Origin: Pedobacter schmidteae
GTDB taxonomy: Bacteria > Bacteroidota > Bacteroidia > Sphingobacteriales > Sphingobacteriaceae
Assembly (NCBI RefSeq): GCF_900564155.1
Contig: NZ_LS999839.1
Location: 2,849,097 to 2,913,096 of the forward strand
Direction of reading: 5' to 3'
Length of the DNA stretch: 64,000 nt
Position numbers and translations under genes: made by a program
Shown here: one piece after another, positions 25,776 through 35,095 of the stretch
Position numbering within the stretch: the stretch's first letter is position 1
Layout of the letters: every line of letters starts with the position of its first letter
The notes under the pieces: model-generated
Told to the model about the DNA's origin: nothing
Seen by the model: the letters and a program-made list of their open reading frames with translations, nothing else
The model's database searches: none

Positions 25776-27020
25776 ATGGATAAGCTTATAGAGAAAAAGA
25801 GGTTTAGTAAAAAAAGAATAGGAATTGCTGTGGGGATTTTGCTATTTGTTATGGTGGTAGCTTATGGCTACAGTTTATCGTTAACAAAAGTGTATAAAGC
25901 GGATGCTGATAAAGTGGTGCTGAATAAAGTGCTGTACGGCGATTTTGAAGATGTAGTTTTATTGAACGCAAGTGTAGTTCCTTTGACCTCTGTAATTGTG
26001 AGTTCGCCGGAAGGTGGCACAGTAGCTGAAATATTTACCGAAAATGGGGCTAGCGTTGTAAAAGGTACTCCTTTATTGCGGGTGGCAAATCCCAATGCGC
26101 TATCTGGCTACACTTCAAGCGAAACCAGCATTACAGAACAAATCAATCAATTGCGTAAATTGAGGCTCGATTTGGAACAAAACCAACGTGTCATTAGTCA
26201 GGATATGATGGAGGTAGAGAATAGTTTACGGACGGCAACCAGAAAATACAACACGGACAGCATATTGTTTGCCAAAAAAGTGATTACTAGGCAGGAGTTT
26301 GAAATTTCGAGTCAGGATTATGAGTACTTTCAGGGCCGGAAAAAAATACTCAGAGAAGCGGTCAGACAGGAAAATCAAAGTCGCGTAATGCAGCTGAAGC
26401 AAATTGATGTTTCTATAAACAATATGAATGAGAGTTTACAAACCATCAGACAAAATATTGAAAATATGACCATTAAAGCGCCCGTTTCTGGTAAGCTGTC
26501 ATCCTACGATCCGGTGATTGGTAAATCTTATGGTGCAAATGAAATGTTGGGCAAGATAGATGTGATGCAGGGCTATAAGCTGCAGGCAGCTGTAGATGAA
26601 TATTATGTAAACAGGGTGAAAGAAGGGCAAACTGCCAGCTGCGAATTTGACGGTCAAAATTACCGGCTGACGGTAAAAAAAGTGATTCCGGAAATTACTG
26701 CAGGTCAGTTTCAGATTGAGTTAAGCTTCGACAGCAAATCGCCGGTCGACTTAAAAAGAGGTTTAACACTTTCTGTAAAATTGACCTTGTCTGACAATAG
26801 TAAATCTTTGCTTTTGAGCCAGGGGCAGTTTTTCCAAAGTACAGGCGGGGCCTGGGTATTTGTGATTAAGGATGGTAAGGCAACAAAAAGAAATATAAAA
26901 ATTGGCCGTAAAAACTTTAAATACTATGAAGTAACTGAAGGACTGCAAAAGGGTGAAGAGGTGATTACTTCATCCTATGATCAGTTTAGCCAATACGATT
27001 TAGTAGAAATCAGTAAATAG
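25776..27020 (+). CDS. HlyD/MacA-type periplasmic adaptor of an ABC exporter
   Basis: Membrane-fusion protein linking an inner-membrane ABC transporter to export across the periplasm. One N-terminal membrane anchor lies near residues 15-32 (IGIAVGILLFVMVVAYGYS). A split lipoyl domain (SSPEGGTVAEIFTENGASV and MTIKAPVSGKLSSYDPVIG) flanks a coiled-coil hairpin of about 110 residues; beta-barrel and membrane-proximal domains follow (KRGLTLSVKL, EVTEGLQKGEEVITS). It starts the operon adaptor-ATPase-ATPase-permease. No TolC-like gene is present. The exported substrate is unknown. Confidence 0.9.
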   Translation: MDKLIEKKRFSKKRIGIAVGILLFVMVVAYGYSLSLTKVYKADADKVVLNKVLYGDFEDVVLLNASVVPLTSVIVSSPEGGTVAEIFTENGASVVKGTPLLRVANPNALSGYTSSETSITEQINQLRKLRLDLEQNQRVISQDMMEVENSLRTATRKYNTDSILFAKKVITRQEFEISSQDYEYFQGRKKILREAVRQENQSRVMQLKQIDVSINNMNESLQTIRQNIENMTIKAPVSGKLSSYDPVIGKSYGANEMLGKIDVMQGYKLQAAVDEYYVNRVKEGQTASCEFDGQNYRLTVKKVIPEITAGQFQIELSFDSKSPVDLKRGLTLSVKLTLSDNSKSLLLSQGQFFQSTGGAWVFVIKDGKATKRNIKIGRKNFKYYEVTEGLQKGEEVITSSYDQFSQYDLVEISK

Positions 27021-27043
27021 AAGTTAGTTTTAGTTTAGTTTAT

Positions 27044-27089
27044 AAGAAAGGTTCTTCTCTGGACCGCTACGGAACAGAGAAACCTTCTT
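27044..27089 (+). other. Hairpin between adaptor and first ATPase gene
   Basis: AAGAAAGGTT (27044-27053) and AACCTTCTT (27081-27089) pair with one bulge, and TTCTCTG (27055-27061) pairs with CAGAGAA (27075-27081) inside. No T-run follows, so it is more likely an mRNA processing or stabilising structure within the operon than a full terminator. Confidence 0.4.
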
Positions 27090-27133
27090 ATTGTAATAGA
27101 AAACAAGGAAATCAGGACCATAGATATATAAGT

Positions 27134-27832
27134 ATGATAAGAATTGAGCATCTGGAAAAGGTATACAAAACAGAGGAGGTTGAAACTACCGCATTAAATG
27201 GCATTCAGCTGCATGTTAAGGCTGGAGAATTTGTGTCGATAATGGGACCATCGGGCTGTGGCAAATCCACGCTTTTAAATGTGATGGGACTGTTGGACAA
27301 ACCCGAACGTGGTAGTTACAAATTTATGGATACCGAATTGCTGACTTTAACTGAGCGCGAGCGGTCCAATTTTAGAAAACGAAATATGGGCTTTGTGTTT
27401 CAGAACTTCAACCTGATTGATGAGCTTACTGTTTTTGAAAATATAGAGCTCCCGTTAATTTACAATAAAGTCCCTTCCGGAGAAAGAAAACGGCTGGTTA
27501 ATGAAATGATCAACCGGATGAATATTGTAAATCGCGCAGGGCATTTTCCGCAACAACTTTCGGGCGGGCAGCAGCAGCGGGTGGCAGTTGCCAGGGCTTT
27601 GGTTACCAAACCTAAGCTGGTGTTGGCTGATGAGCCTACGGGTAACCTGGACAGTTCGCACGGTAATGAAGTGATGGAGCTTTTGTGCGAATTGAATGAA
27701 GCCGGAACAACCATTGTGATGGTAACCCATTCTGCCCATGACGCAAGTTTCTCTAACCGCATCATCAACCTGAAGGATGGTCATGTCATTTCCGAGAAAG
27801 TAAATAGAGGACGTACCGAAGAATTGATTTAG
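27134..27832 (+). CDS. ABC exporter ATP-binding protein (MacB/LolD-like), canonical
   Basis: ATPase of the type that drives MacB/FtsX-like permeases. All motifs are intact: Walker A GPSGCGKST (residues 37-45), Q-loop VFQNFNLI, signature LSGGQQQRVAVARAL, Walker B LVLADEPTGNLDS with the D-loop Asp, and the H-loop His in MVTHS. 232 residues. It is followed 43 bases later by a second, less canonical ATPase, and both are upstream of one permease gene. Confidence 0.95.
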   Translation: MIRIEHLEKVYKTEEVETTALNGIQLHVKAGEFVSIMGPSGCGKSTLLNVMGLLDKPERGSYKFMDTELLTLTERERSNFRKRNMGFVFQNFNLIDELTVFENIELPLIYNKVPSGERKRLVNEMINRMNIVNRAGHFPQQLSGGQQQRVAVARALVTKPKLVLADEPTGNLDSSHGNEVMELLCELNEAGTTIVMVTHSAHDASFSNRIINLKDGHVISEKVNRGRTEELI

Positions 27833-27875
27833 ATAAATCCGGGTTCTATGAATAAAATAATACAAACATTGCATA

Positions 27876-28538
27876 ATGATATCGATACAGAATATTGAAA
27901 AATATTACGCCAATAAAGGCGGAAAAAGTTATGTACTGAGACACGTGACCACAAATATTCATTCGGGCGAATTTGTGTCGATAATGGGGCCATCCGGAGC
28001 GGGAAAATCTACTTTGCTAAGCATACTGGGCATGTTAGAAGAGCCCACATATGGCGCATATCAATTTATGGGACAAGATGTATTGTCGATAAATGAGCGT
28101 AAGCGAATTGAACTGTACCGTAACCATATTGGTTTTGTGTTTCAGGCCTATCACCTGATTGATGAGATGACCGTAGCCGAGAATATTGAGGTTCCGTTAT
28201 TATACAAAAAAGTTGCTTCAGCGGAACGTAAAAGCAGACTGGCCAGTATTTTAGATCGTTTTGATTTGGGCGATAAAAAAGATTTATTCCCCAATCAATT
28301 GTCGGGTGGCCAGCAGCAACTGGTAGGGGTGGCGCGGGCATTAATTGCCGAGCCTGCTGTTATTTTGGCTGATGAGCCCACAGGGAGCCTGCAATCGGTG
28401 CAAGCTTTACAGATTATGGATCTGTTTAAAAAACTAAATGAAGAAGGAGTGACCATTATTCAGGTTACTCACTCGGAAGTAAACGCAGCTTATGGCGATA
28501 GGGTGTTACACCTGTTGGATGGAGTAATTAAAGAATAA
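27876..28538 (+). CDS. Second ABC ATP-binding protein, with altered signature and D-loop
   Basis: A 220-residue ATPase of the same subfamily as the gene before it. Walker [10 protein letters not shown], the catalytic Glu (ADEPTG) and the H-loop (QVTHS) are retained, but the signature reads [15 protein letters not shown] (Leu for Arg after QQQ) and the D-loop reads GSLQS instead of GNLDS, losing the conserved Asp. This suggests that the two ATPases form an asymmetric heterodimer with one weakened site. It lies 5 bases before the permease gene. Confidence 0.9.
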   Translation: MISIQNIEKYYANKGGKSYVLRHVTTNIHSGEFVSIMGPSGAGKSTLLSILGMLEEPTYGAYQFMGQDVLSINERKRIELYRNHIGFVFQAYHLIDEMTVAENIEVPLLYKKVASAERKSRLASILDRFDLGDKKDLFPNQLSGGQQQLVGVARALIAEPAVILADEPTGSLQSVQALQIMDLFKKLNEEGVTIIQVTHSEVNAAYGDRVLHLLDGVIKE

Positions 28539-28543
28539 ATGAT

Positions 28544-30922
28544 ATGTTCAGACTAAATCTTAAAATCGCACTACGTAATTTATTGCGACATAAAATGGCA
28601 ACATTAATTAACATTAGTGGCCTGGCCATAGGTTTGGCAGCTAGTTTGATGCTGTTGTTGTACGTTGCTTATCAGTTTAATTACGACAAGCAATTTGGTA
28701 ATGTAGAAAATACTTACCAGGTGATGTTTAACTTTTATGGAGCAGATAATAGCATTACAGGGACAGGTTCGCAGGGACCAAATATTTTTGCTGAAACACT
28801 AAAAGAAGAATACCCGGAAGTAGAATACATCAGCAGAGTACAATGGGCAAGCAGGCGTTTGTTGGCCAACAGCAGAGACCGTTTTAAAGTTGACGGCCGT
28901 TATGCTGATCCTGATTTGCTAAAGATTTTTAAATTTGAGTACCTGAGTGGCAATGCGGATAAGGCGCTGTCTGATCCCAATTCGATTGTTTTGACCGAAA
29001 GCATAGCAAAGCGGCTTTTTGGCAGTACAGATGTACTCAATAAAAGCGTACGCTATGAAAATCAGGTCGATTTGAAAGTTAGCGCTGTGATCAGGGATCT
29101 TCCCGCTAATTTTACCTATGGGTTTGAATGCTTAACTCCCTGGAAGTTAAATGAGCAATTGAATACATGGGTGGCCGATCCAAATTGGCTAAATTATTCG
29201 TTTTACAATTTGCTAACGCTTAAAAAGGGTACAGATCTGGAGCTGTTTAATCAAAAAATAGCCAATTTTATGACCAGGCATGCTCCCAGTAAAACAGTGG
29301 AGGGCTCGGCTTTTGCTTATCCATTGGAGAAATATCACCTGTACGGGCATTTTGTGAATGGAAAGCCTGGCGGTGGACAAATTGAGCAGGTTCGGATTCT
29401 GGTTGTACTGGCGCTGGGAATTTTACTGATTGCCTGTATTAATTTTATGAACCTGGCAACGGCAAGGTCGCAAAAAAGAGCTAAAGAGATAGGAATCAGA
29501 AAAACGGTAGGGGCCTCCAGGCGCTCATTAATTGCACAGTTTCTTTTAGAGTCTTTTATACTTACCTTAATAGCGGTAATTGCAGCGTTTATTTTAGTCG
29601 AACTTTTCTTGCCTAAGTTCAACAATTTGCTCAACACCAGTTTAGCGATCAATTATCATGAGCCTTATAACTGGTTGGCGGTAGTTGTTTTAATCGTTTT
29701 AACGGCCTTATTGTCGGGAAGCTATCCGGCTATTTTTCTTTCCTCGTTTAATCCGGTGCAGGCGCTTAAACAATCCGTCAAATTTAAAAATAAATTAAAT
29801 CTGAATTTGAGGGAAGTGTTGGTGGTAGTGCAGTTTAGTTTTGCCATTATTTTAATCGTCGCCACCCTCGTTATTTACCAGCAGTTACAGTACCTTAAAA
29901 ATAAGCCGTTGGGCTACAATACCAATGCATTGGTAGAAATGCCTCATCAGGGAAATCTGTATCCAAAATTTGACCTTTTAAAGGAACGCCTGCTCAATTC
30001 CGGCGCTGTGCTATCTATGTGTCAGTCGTCGGGGAGCATCTCAAATCAAAACTCAAATAATAGTGGTTTGGAATGGACAGGGATGGCCGAAAGTGATCGG
30101 AAAACCTCTTTTGACCTGATGTATACCACATACGATTTTCTGAAAACCAATCAGATTAAGCTTATTTCGGGTAGGGATTTTAAATTAGGACATGGATCTG
30201 ATGTTACTGGTATACTATTAAATCAAACTGCTGCAATGCGCATGAACTTTAAGGAAGCTATTGGGCAAACTGTGGTGTTAAATGGCATAAAAAGGCACGT
30301 TATTGGGGTTTTTAGTGATGTGATTTGGGGCGAGCCGACCAGGAAAGAAAGACCGATGGTGGTGGCTTTTAATGTAGATAACAGCGATTTTATCACCATG
30401 CGCTTAAATACAAACCGAAGTATTAAAGACAACCTGGATCGGATTACTGCGATTACAAAAGAAATTAATCCTGATTTTCCGGTAGACATTCAGTTTGTAG
30501 ATAGTCTTGTCGCGGAAAAGGTAGAACATGAACAAATGCTGGCTGTATTGTCTAATTTGTTTGGTGGTTTGGCGATATTTATTTCCTGCCTGGGTTTATT
30601 CGGTTTGTCAGCCTTTAGTGCCGAACAACGTACCAAAGAAATTGGCGTGCGCAAGGTGCTTGGTGCTTCGGTGCCAGGAATAATAAGGCTATTGTCGCTC
30701 AGCTTTATTAGAACGGTAATGATGGCCATTGTTATTGCCATGCCGATTGCCTATTTAATGATGAACAACTGGTTGCTGCAGTTTGATTACCATGTTTCTA
30801 TAAAATGGACGGTATTTGTTATCACGGCCCTGGCTACCATGACGATTGCGTTACTCACCGTAAGCTTACAGGCTTACAAGGCGGCAAAGACAAATCCGGT
30901 GGAGGCGTTAAAATACGAATAA
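28544..30922 (+). CDS. MacB/FtsX-type ABC permease
   Basis: A 792-residue permease with the Bacteroidota duplicated layout: N-terminal membrane segment (INISGLAIGLAASLMLLLYV) and periplasmic MacB core domain, a first FtsX domain with three segments (about 285-430, including LVVLALGILLIACINFMNLA and the conserved KEIGIRKTVGASR), a second periplasmic domain, and a second FtsX domain (about 670-792, with the matching KEIGVRKVLGAS). It is the membrane subunit for the two ATPases upstream. Such pumps export peptides, lipids or drugs, and the substrate here is unknown. Confidence 0.93.
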   Translation: MFRLNLKIALRNLLRHKMATLINISGLAIGLAASLMLLLYVAYQFNYDKQFGNVENTYQVMFNFYGADNSITGTGSQGPNIFAETLKEEYPEVEYISRVQWASRRLLANSRDRFKVDGRYADPDLLKIFKFEYLSGNADKALSDPNSIVLTESIAKRLFGSTDVLNKSVRYENQVDLKVSAVIRDLPANFTYGFECLTPWKLNEQLNTWVADPNWLNYSFYNLLTLKKGTDLELFNQKIANFMTRHAPSKTVEGSAFAYPLEKYHLYGHFVNGKPGGGQIEQVRILVVLALGILLIACINFMNLATARSQKRAKEIGIRKTVGASRRSLIAQFLLESFILTLIAVIAAFILVELFLPKFNNLLNTSLAINYHEPYNWLAVVVLIVLTALLSGSYPAIFLSSFNPVQALKQSVKFKNKLNLNLREVLVVVQFSFAIILIVATLVIYQQLQYLKNKPLGYNTNALVEMPHQGNLYPKFDLLKERLLNSGAVLSMCQSSGSISNQNSNNSGLEWTGMAESDRKTSFDLMYTTYDFLKTNQIKLISGRDFKLGHGSDVTGILLNQTAAMRMNFKEAIGQTVVLNGIKRHVIGVFSDVIWGEPTRKERPMVVAFNVDNSDFITMRLNTNRSIKDNLDRITAITKEINPDFPVDIQFVDSLVAEKVEHEQMLAVLSNLFGGLAIFISCLGLFGLSAFSAEQRTKEIGVRKVLGASVPGIIRLLSLSFIRTVMMAIVIAMPIAYLMMNNWLLQFDYHVSIKWTVFVITALATMTIALLTVSLQAYKAAKTNPVEALKYE

Positions 30923-30959
30923 CAGTTTTTATATGGATTTGCGGAAGTATCTTTGTGGT

Positions 30960-31757
30960 ATGGAACGCAGTTTTACAGATCAGCTGAACCGGAATATTCA
31001 GATCAGTTTTCCGCCAAAAAGAATCATCTCGCTGGTACCTTCGCAAACTGAACTATTGTTTGATTTGGGGCTAGATATAGAGGTGGTTGGGTTGACTAAA
31101 TTCTGTATTCATCCCATCGAAAAATTTGCCGGCAGGACAAAGGTTGGTGGAACCAAAAAGCTAAATATAGAGACCATCAGAAGTTTAAAACCCGACCTCA
31201 TTATCGGTAATAAAGAGGAGAATGAACAAGTGCAGATTGAAGCACTGATGGAGGAATTTCCGGTATGGATGAGCGATATTTATACGCTGGAGGATGCTAA
31301 ACAAACCATTTTGCAAATTGGCGATTTGGTAAACCGGCAACCGGAGGCTGCATATTTAAATTTTTTGATCAATGCCGGGTTTAATGATTTACAAACGTTG
31401 GCGCTACAACATGGGATCAATAAGTCTGTGGCGTACTTAATATGGCGGGAGCCTTATATGCTGGCCGGCCGTGATACTTTTATTAATGATATTTTGACTT
31501 TAAACGGATTGCACAACGTAGTTAGACAAAGTAGGTACCCTACGCTTGAGCTGGCTGAGCTAAAGCGTTTAAAGCCGGATCTGATTTTCCTGTCGTCAGA
31601 ACCCTACCCTTTTAAAGAAAAACATCTTGAAGAAATAAGAACAGCGGTGCCGGCTACAAAAGTGATGCTGGTGGATGGAGAAATGTTCTCCTGGTACGGT
31701 AGCAGACTTGTAAAAGCAGTACAATATTTATTTCAGTTGCAAAAGGAGTTACTCTAA
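30960..31757 (+). CDS. BtuF-like helical-backbone metal/cobalamin receptor protein
   Basis: Member of the periplasmic-binding-protein fold used for vitamin B12 and metal chelates (PPKRIISLVPSQTELLFDLG, EVVGLTKFCIHP, GGTKKLNIETIRSLKPDLII, and AYLIWREPYMLAGRDTFI). No signal peptide is visible with either start, so it may be cytoplasmic, as in related Bacteroidota proteins. I prefer the ATG at 30960 (MERSFTDQL...); the ATG at 30933 adds nine residues. No BtuC or BtuD is adjacent, so a transport role is not shown. Its end overlaps the convergent small gene by 9 bases. Confidence 0.8.
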   Translation: MERSFTDQLNRNIQISFPPKRIISLVPSQTELLFDLGLDIEVVGLTKFCIHPIEKFAGRTKVGGTKKLNIETIRSLKPDLIIGNKEENEQVQIEALMEEFPVWMSDIYTLEDAKQTILQIGDLVNRQPEAAYLNFLINAGFNDLQTLALQHGINKSVAYLIWREPYMLAGRDTFINDILTLNGLHNVVRQSRYPTLELAELKRLKPDLIFLSSEPYPFKEKHLEEIRTAVPATKVMLVDGEMFSWYGSRLVKAVQYLFQLQKELL

Positions 31758-31940
31758 ATTTTTGGGATCGGGCAAAGGTAATTCCTTTAATAAATTTTTT
31801 ACCTCGTCGTAAAACAATAGCATGTCAACCATTTTGTCGCTGTCCAGATCTGCTACGCTGTGTAAAAACCATCCCTTGTACATATCCCACAACAGCGAAT
31901 TTATTTCATCCATATTGTAGTTCTCGAATAAGTTTTTCAT
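31749..31940 (-). CDS. Small acidic protein of unknown function
   Basis: A 63-residue protein rich in Asp, Glu, Leu and Met with two Trp (SLLWDMYKGWFLHS), predicted helical and soluble. I do not recognise a family. It looks real rather than a shadow: it has a clean ATG at 31940, lies in otherwise free sequence, and its composition is protein-like. It converges on the BtuF-like gene. Confidence 0.6.
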   Translation of the reverse strand: MKNLFENYNMDEINSLLWDMYKGWFLHSVADLDSDKMVDMLLFYDEVKNLLKELPLPDPKNLE

Positions 31941-32180
31941 GTCTATAAAACTTTCATAGTGAATTAAGTGCGCAAATATAAAAAATTACCAAAACTACTC
32001 AGTTGATATTGTTATAATTAAATTTTGTAACTAAATGAGCTATTTTAGCATTTTTGTCAGTTTAATTGGCTGTTTAAGTGTTCTTGGATAAGGAAAAGCT
32101 ATGCAGAAGCTGCTGATTGAAAATATTTTTGCTGTAAACCAGTGTATTATGGGGCTGGTAGGAAAATAATTCAAAAAGCC
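31941..32180. other. AT-rich intergenic stretch before tRNA-Leu
   Basis: No gene of convincing length. One tiny plus-strand frame from 32034 (18 codons, MSYFSIFVSLIGCLSVLG) is hydrophobic but has no supporting context. Confidence 0.3.
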
Positions 32181-32181
32181 T

Positions 32182-32211
32182 TTTGACTTTTAAGAACAAT
32201 CTCTATCTTTG
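32182..32211 (+). promoter_or_regulatory. Promoter of tRNA-Leu(UAG)
   Basis: TTTG at 32182-32185 and TATCTTTG at 32204-32211 are spaced 18 bases, a full match to the Bacteroidota -33/-7 pattern. The predicted start near 32215 gives a 19-base 5' leader for RNase P to remove. Confidence 0.75.
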
Positions 32212-32233
32212 CAGTCCTAAATACATCCTAACT

Positions 32234-32315
32234 GCGGAAGTGGCGTAATTGGTAGCCGCACCAGACTTAGGATCTGGCGCTTCACGGCGTGGGGGTTCGA
32301 GTCCCTTCTTCCGCA
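32234..32315 (+). tRNA. tRNA-Leu, anticodon UAG
   Basis: Acceptor arms GCGGAAG (32234-32240) and CTTCCGC (32308-32314) pair fully, with discriminator A at 32315. The anticodon stem CCAGA/TCTGG encloses loop CTTAGGA with anticodon TAG, which reads CUA leucine codons. A long variable arm (class II) and T-loop GTTCGAG are present. The 3' CCA is not encoded. Confidence 0.95.
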
Positions 32316-32324
32316 CAACAATTT

Positions 32325-32357
32325 AAAACAGCCCTTTTTTAGGGCTGTTTTTGTTTT
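32325..32357 (+). terminator. Intrinsic terminator of tRNA-Leu(UAG)
   Basis: AAAACAGCCCT (32325-32335) and AGGGCTGTTTT (32341-32351) form an 11-bp stem with a TTTTT loop, followed by TTGTTTT. Confidence 0.9.
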
Positions 32358-32439
32358 ACAGGCCTTTGACGAGGTGCTGGTTTTCAGTATAGCTATAGAG
32401 GGACAAGATACGGACAATACAAAGTGTTGTCTCTGCTTG

Positions 32440-32530
32440 GTATGACTCCGCCATGAGAGCGCCATGAGAGCGCGGTGAGTCCGCCTTTTCCCGGCAAAAA
32501 GGCGGACTCACCGCGCTGCCATTACTTACT
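32440..32530. repeat. GC-rich palindromic element (REP-like)
   Basis: A perfect 21-bp inverted repeat (32469-32489 and 32497-32517, core GCGGTGAGTCCGCC) around a 7-base CCCGGCA loop, preceded by a short tandem repeat of GCCATGAGAGC (near 32450-32471). It is much richer in GC than the surrounding intergenic sequence and has no coding potential, which fits a REP-type dispersed element. The remainder of 32360-32740 shows nothing else. Confidence 0.6.
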
Positions 32531-32745
32531 CAGGGTGGACTCATGTTGTCGTCAGCCAAAGGCAGTCATAAGCGCTTGCTCAATGCGTCTATTGCATCGT
32601 CTTTAGCTTAGTTTTTGTGTTGTCAGGAGTTGCGAGGCCTAAAGCTGAGTAGGGTAAGGCGATAAACTGAGCGGAATACCAGCGATAGTCTCTTAACGAT
32701 TGAAAAAAATATACAGATACTAATAAAAAATACAATAAAAATAGC

Positions 32746-32753
32746 TAATTTTG
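32746..32753 (+). promoter_or_regulatory. -7 box before the trigger factor gene
   Basis: TAATTTTG matches TAnnTTTG. No clear -33 TTTG is seen. It would give a leader of about 80 bases before the ATG at 32838. Confidence 0.4.
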
Positions 32754-32837
32754 CGCCCTCTAATCGGAATTGAAATGAGGGAGTTACGCATTCATATTCC
32801 GCATAACAGATACGGTTATAAAAATTGATTCAGAAAA

Positions 32838-34184
32838 ATGAACATTACACAGGAAAAAATTAACGACCTAAACGCAGTTGTAAAAATTAAAATTGCACCT
32901 GCAGATTATACTGCAAAGGTTGATAAATCGATAAAGGAACAAGCGAAAAAGGCAAACCTTCCGGGTTTCCGTAAAGGAATGGTTCCTGCAGCGCATATCA
33001 AAAAAATGTATGGCAGAAGCATTCTTGTGGAAGAGATCAACAATTTGTTGAGTGAGACGCTAAACAAGCACCTTACAGATAACAAAGTTGAAATCCTTGG
33101 TCAGCCTTTACCTGTAATGGACGATAGCAAAGAATTTAAATGGGATTATACAGATGAGTTTGAATTTGATTATGAATTGGGACTTGCTCCGGCCATCGAT
33201 GTAGCCATCACAGCTAAAGACAAGTTTACCCAATATGTAGTTAAAGCTGATGACGAAACGCTTGCTGCAAGGATCAAAAATATCCGCAGAAGCTATGGCA
33301 AAATGACAAACCCTGAAGTTTCGGCAGAAGAAGATGTGATTTATGCCGAATTAGCACAACTTTCGGCAGATGGTTCAGTTTTTGAAGGTGGAATTACACA
33401 AACAGGATCTATTCGTTTAGATCAGGTGACAGATAAAAAGATTTTAAAATCTTTAATCGGTTTAAAAAAGGATGACGTTGTAGAACTTGATGTTCAGAAA
33501 GCTTTTGATAAAAATGAGGTGATCATCGCCAAATTATTAAACATCAGTGAAGAAGATGCTAAAGATTTGCAATCGAAATTCCAGGTAACGGTTAAAAATG
33601 TAAACCGTTTGGAGGAAGCTGATTTAAACCAGGAGTTCTTTGATAAATTATTTGGTGCAGGCGTAGTAACAGATGAGGCTGGTTTTACTGCTAAAATCAC
33701 TGAAGAAGTAGAAAGCATGTTTAAGCAGGATGCTGATCGCAAATTGCAAAACGACATGTATACCAAACTGATTGAAAGTGTAAAAATTGAATTGCCTGAT
33801 GAATTTTTACGTAAGTGGTTAAAAGCTACAAACGAAAAATTAACAGAAGAGGAATTGACTGAAGGTTATGATGATTTTGCTAAAAATCTGAAATGGACTT
33901 TAATTGAGAACAAATTGATTAAAGACAATAATATCGAAATTAAATATGAAGATGTTTTTCAGACAGCTAAACAACGTTTAGATGCACAATTCAGAATGTA
34001 CAGCCCTAGTCCGATGCCGGAAGATCAATTGGCACAATACACAGCAACTTTCTTAAAAGAGAAAGACAATGCAAACCGTATTTTTGATGAGGTTAAAGCC
34101 ATCAAAGTGTTTGAATACATTCAATCGGTTGCTACTTTGGACCAAAAAGAGATAGCTTATAACAAATTTATTGAGTTAAAATAA
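32838..34184 (+). CDS. tig: Trigger factor (ribosome-associated chaperone)
   Basis: Chaperone that binds nascent chains at the ribosome exit tunnel. The N-terminal ribosome-binding signature is present in diverged form (KKANLPGFRKGMVPAAHIKK, near residue 36-55, like GFRxGKxP). A middle domain and a long alpha-helical C-terminal chaperone arm follow (VESMFKQDADRKLQNDMY, LKWTLIENKLIKDNNI). 448 residues. It is followed by clpP and clpX in the common order, with its own terminator between. The peptidyl-prolyl isomerase middle domain is weakly conserved, as usual in this phylum. Confidence 0.93.
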   Translation: MNITQEKINDLNAVVKIKIAPADYTAKVDKSIKEQAKKANLPGFRKGMVPAAHIKKMYGRSILVEEINNLLSETLNKHLTDNKVEILGQPLPVMDDSKEFKWDYTDEFEFDYELGLAPAIDVAITAKDKFTQYVVKADDETLAARIKNIRRSYGKMTNPEVSAEEDVIYAELAQLSADGSVFEGGITQTGSIRLDQVTDKKILKSLIGLKKDDVVELDVQKAFDKNEVIIAKLLNISEEDAKDLQSKFQVTVKNVNRLEEADLNQEFFDKLFGAGVVTDEAGFTAKITEEVESMFKQDADRKLQNDMYTKLIESVKIELPDEFLRKWLKATNEKLTEEELTEGYDDFAKNLKWTLIENKLIKDNNIEIKYEDVFQTAKQRLDAQFRMYSPSPMPEDQLAQYTATFLKEKDNANRIFDEVKAIKVFEYIQSVATLDQKEIAYNKFIELK

Positions 34185-34229
34185 TCCCTGTTTTTATACA
34201 GTATTGTTTTAATTTTTTTAAAATAATGG

Positions 34230-34259
34230 ATAAGGCGGCTTTAATTAAGGCCGCCTTAT
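34230..34259 (+). terminator. Terminator between tig and clpP
   Basis: ATAAGGCGGC (34230-34239) pairs exactly with GCCGCCTTAT (34250-34259); the TTTAATTAAG between them is also nearly self-complementary. The right arm runs into TTTATATA. Confidence 0.8.
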
Positions 34260-34399
34260 TTATATAAAAGGGAATTCAAATTTTACAATCCCACAATAAA
34301 TTACCAATTTAGTTTTATTACTATTGGTGAAGAGAAAATACAAAATGAAGTTTCGATGATAAGAAACTTCGTTGAGCTTAAAAATAACAATTATAAATC

Positions 34400-35092
34400 A
34401 TGAAGATAGATAAAGACGAATTTAGAAAATACGCAGTTAAACATCACCGCATTAATGGTTTAAATGTTGACCGTTATATCGGTGCAACCAATAATTCTCC
34501 AAAAAACATGACACCCTACATCATTGAGGAACGTCAGTTGAATGTTGCCCAAATGGACGTATTCTCGCGTTTGATGATGGATCGCATCATTTTCCTTGGC
34601 GATGCAATTTATGATGGCAATGCGAATATTATACAAGCGCAATTGTTGTTTTTACAATCGACAGATAACAACAGAGATATTCAGATCTATATCAACTCGC
34701 CAGGCGGTTCTGTATATGCAGGTTTAGGTATCTATGATACAATGCAGTACATTTCGCCGGATGTAGCAACGATTTGTACGGGGATGGCGGCATCAATGGG
34801 TGCGGTATTATTGGTTGCGGGTGCAAAAGGTAAGCGTGCTGCTTTACCGCATTCACGCGTAATGATTCACCAACCATCCGGAGGTGCACAGGGTGTGGCT
34901 TCCGATATGGAGATCAATTTGAGGGAAATGCTTAAATTGAAAAAAGAACTATATGATATTATTGCTAACCATTCCGGACAATCGTACGAGTGGGTAGAGA
35001 AGGCTTCGGACCGTGATTACTGGATGAAAGCCGATGAAGCGAAAGGCTTTGGAATGATTGATGAAGTGCTAGGTGCTAGCAGCAAAGATTAA
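34400..35092 (+). CDS. clpP: ATP-dependent Clp protease proteolytic subunit
   Basis: Serine peptidase barrel of the Clp protease. The nucleophile is Ser132 in GMAASMGAVLL and the catalytic His is His157 in HSRVMIHQPSGG; the oxyanion-helix segment INSPGGSVYAGLGIYDTMQ is intact. 230 residues, including an N-terminal extension of about 30 residues before the conserved core, typical of Bacteroidota ClpP. It lies 3 bases before clpX and is surely co-transcribed with it. Confidence 0.97.
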   Translation: MKIDKDEFRKYAVKHHRINGLNVDRYIGATNNSPKNMTPYIIEERQLNVAQMDVFSRLMMDRIIFLGDAIYDGNANIIQAQLLFLQSTDNNRDIQIYINSPGGSVYAGLGIYDTMQYISPDVATICTGMAASMGAVLLVAGAKGKRAALPHSRVMIHQPSGGAQGVASDMEINLREMLKLKKELYDIIANHSGQSYEWVEKASDRDYWMKADEAKGFGMIDEVLGASSKD

Positions 35093-35095
35093 AAG

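Noticed and set aside
32217..32465. Minus-strand 82-codon frame containing RRDSNPH and LVRLPITPLPQL
   Set aside because: It runs through the tRNA-Leu gene in antisense; this type of peptide is a well-known false protein produced by translating tRNA regions.
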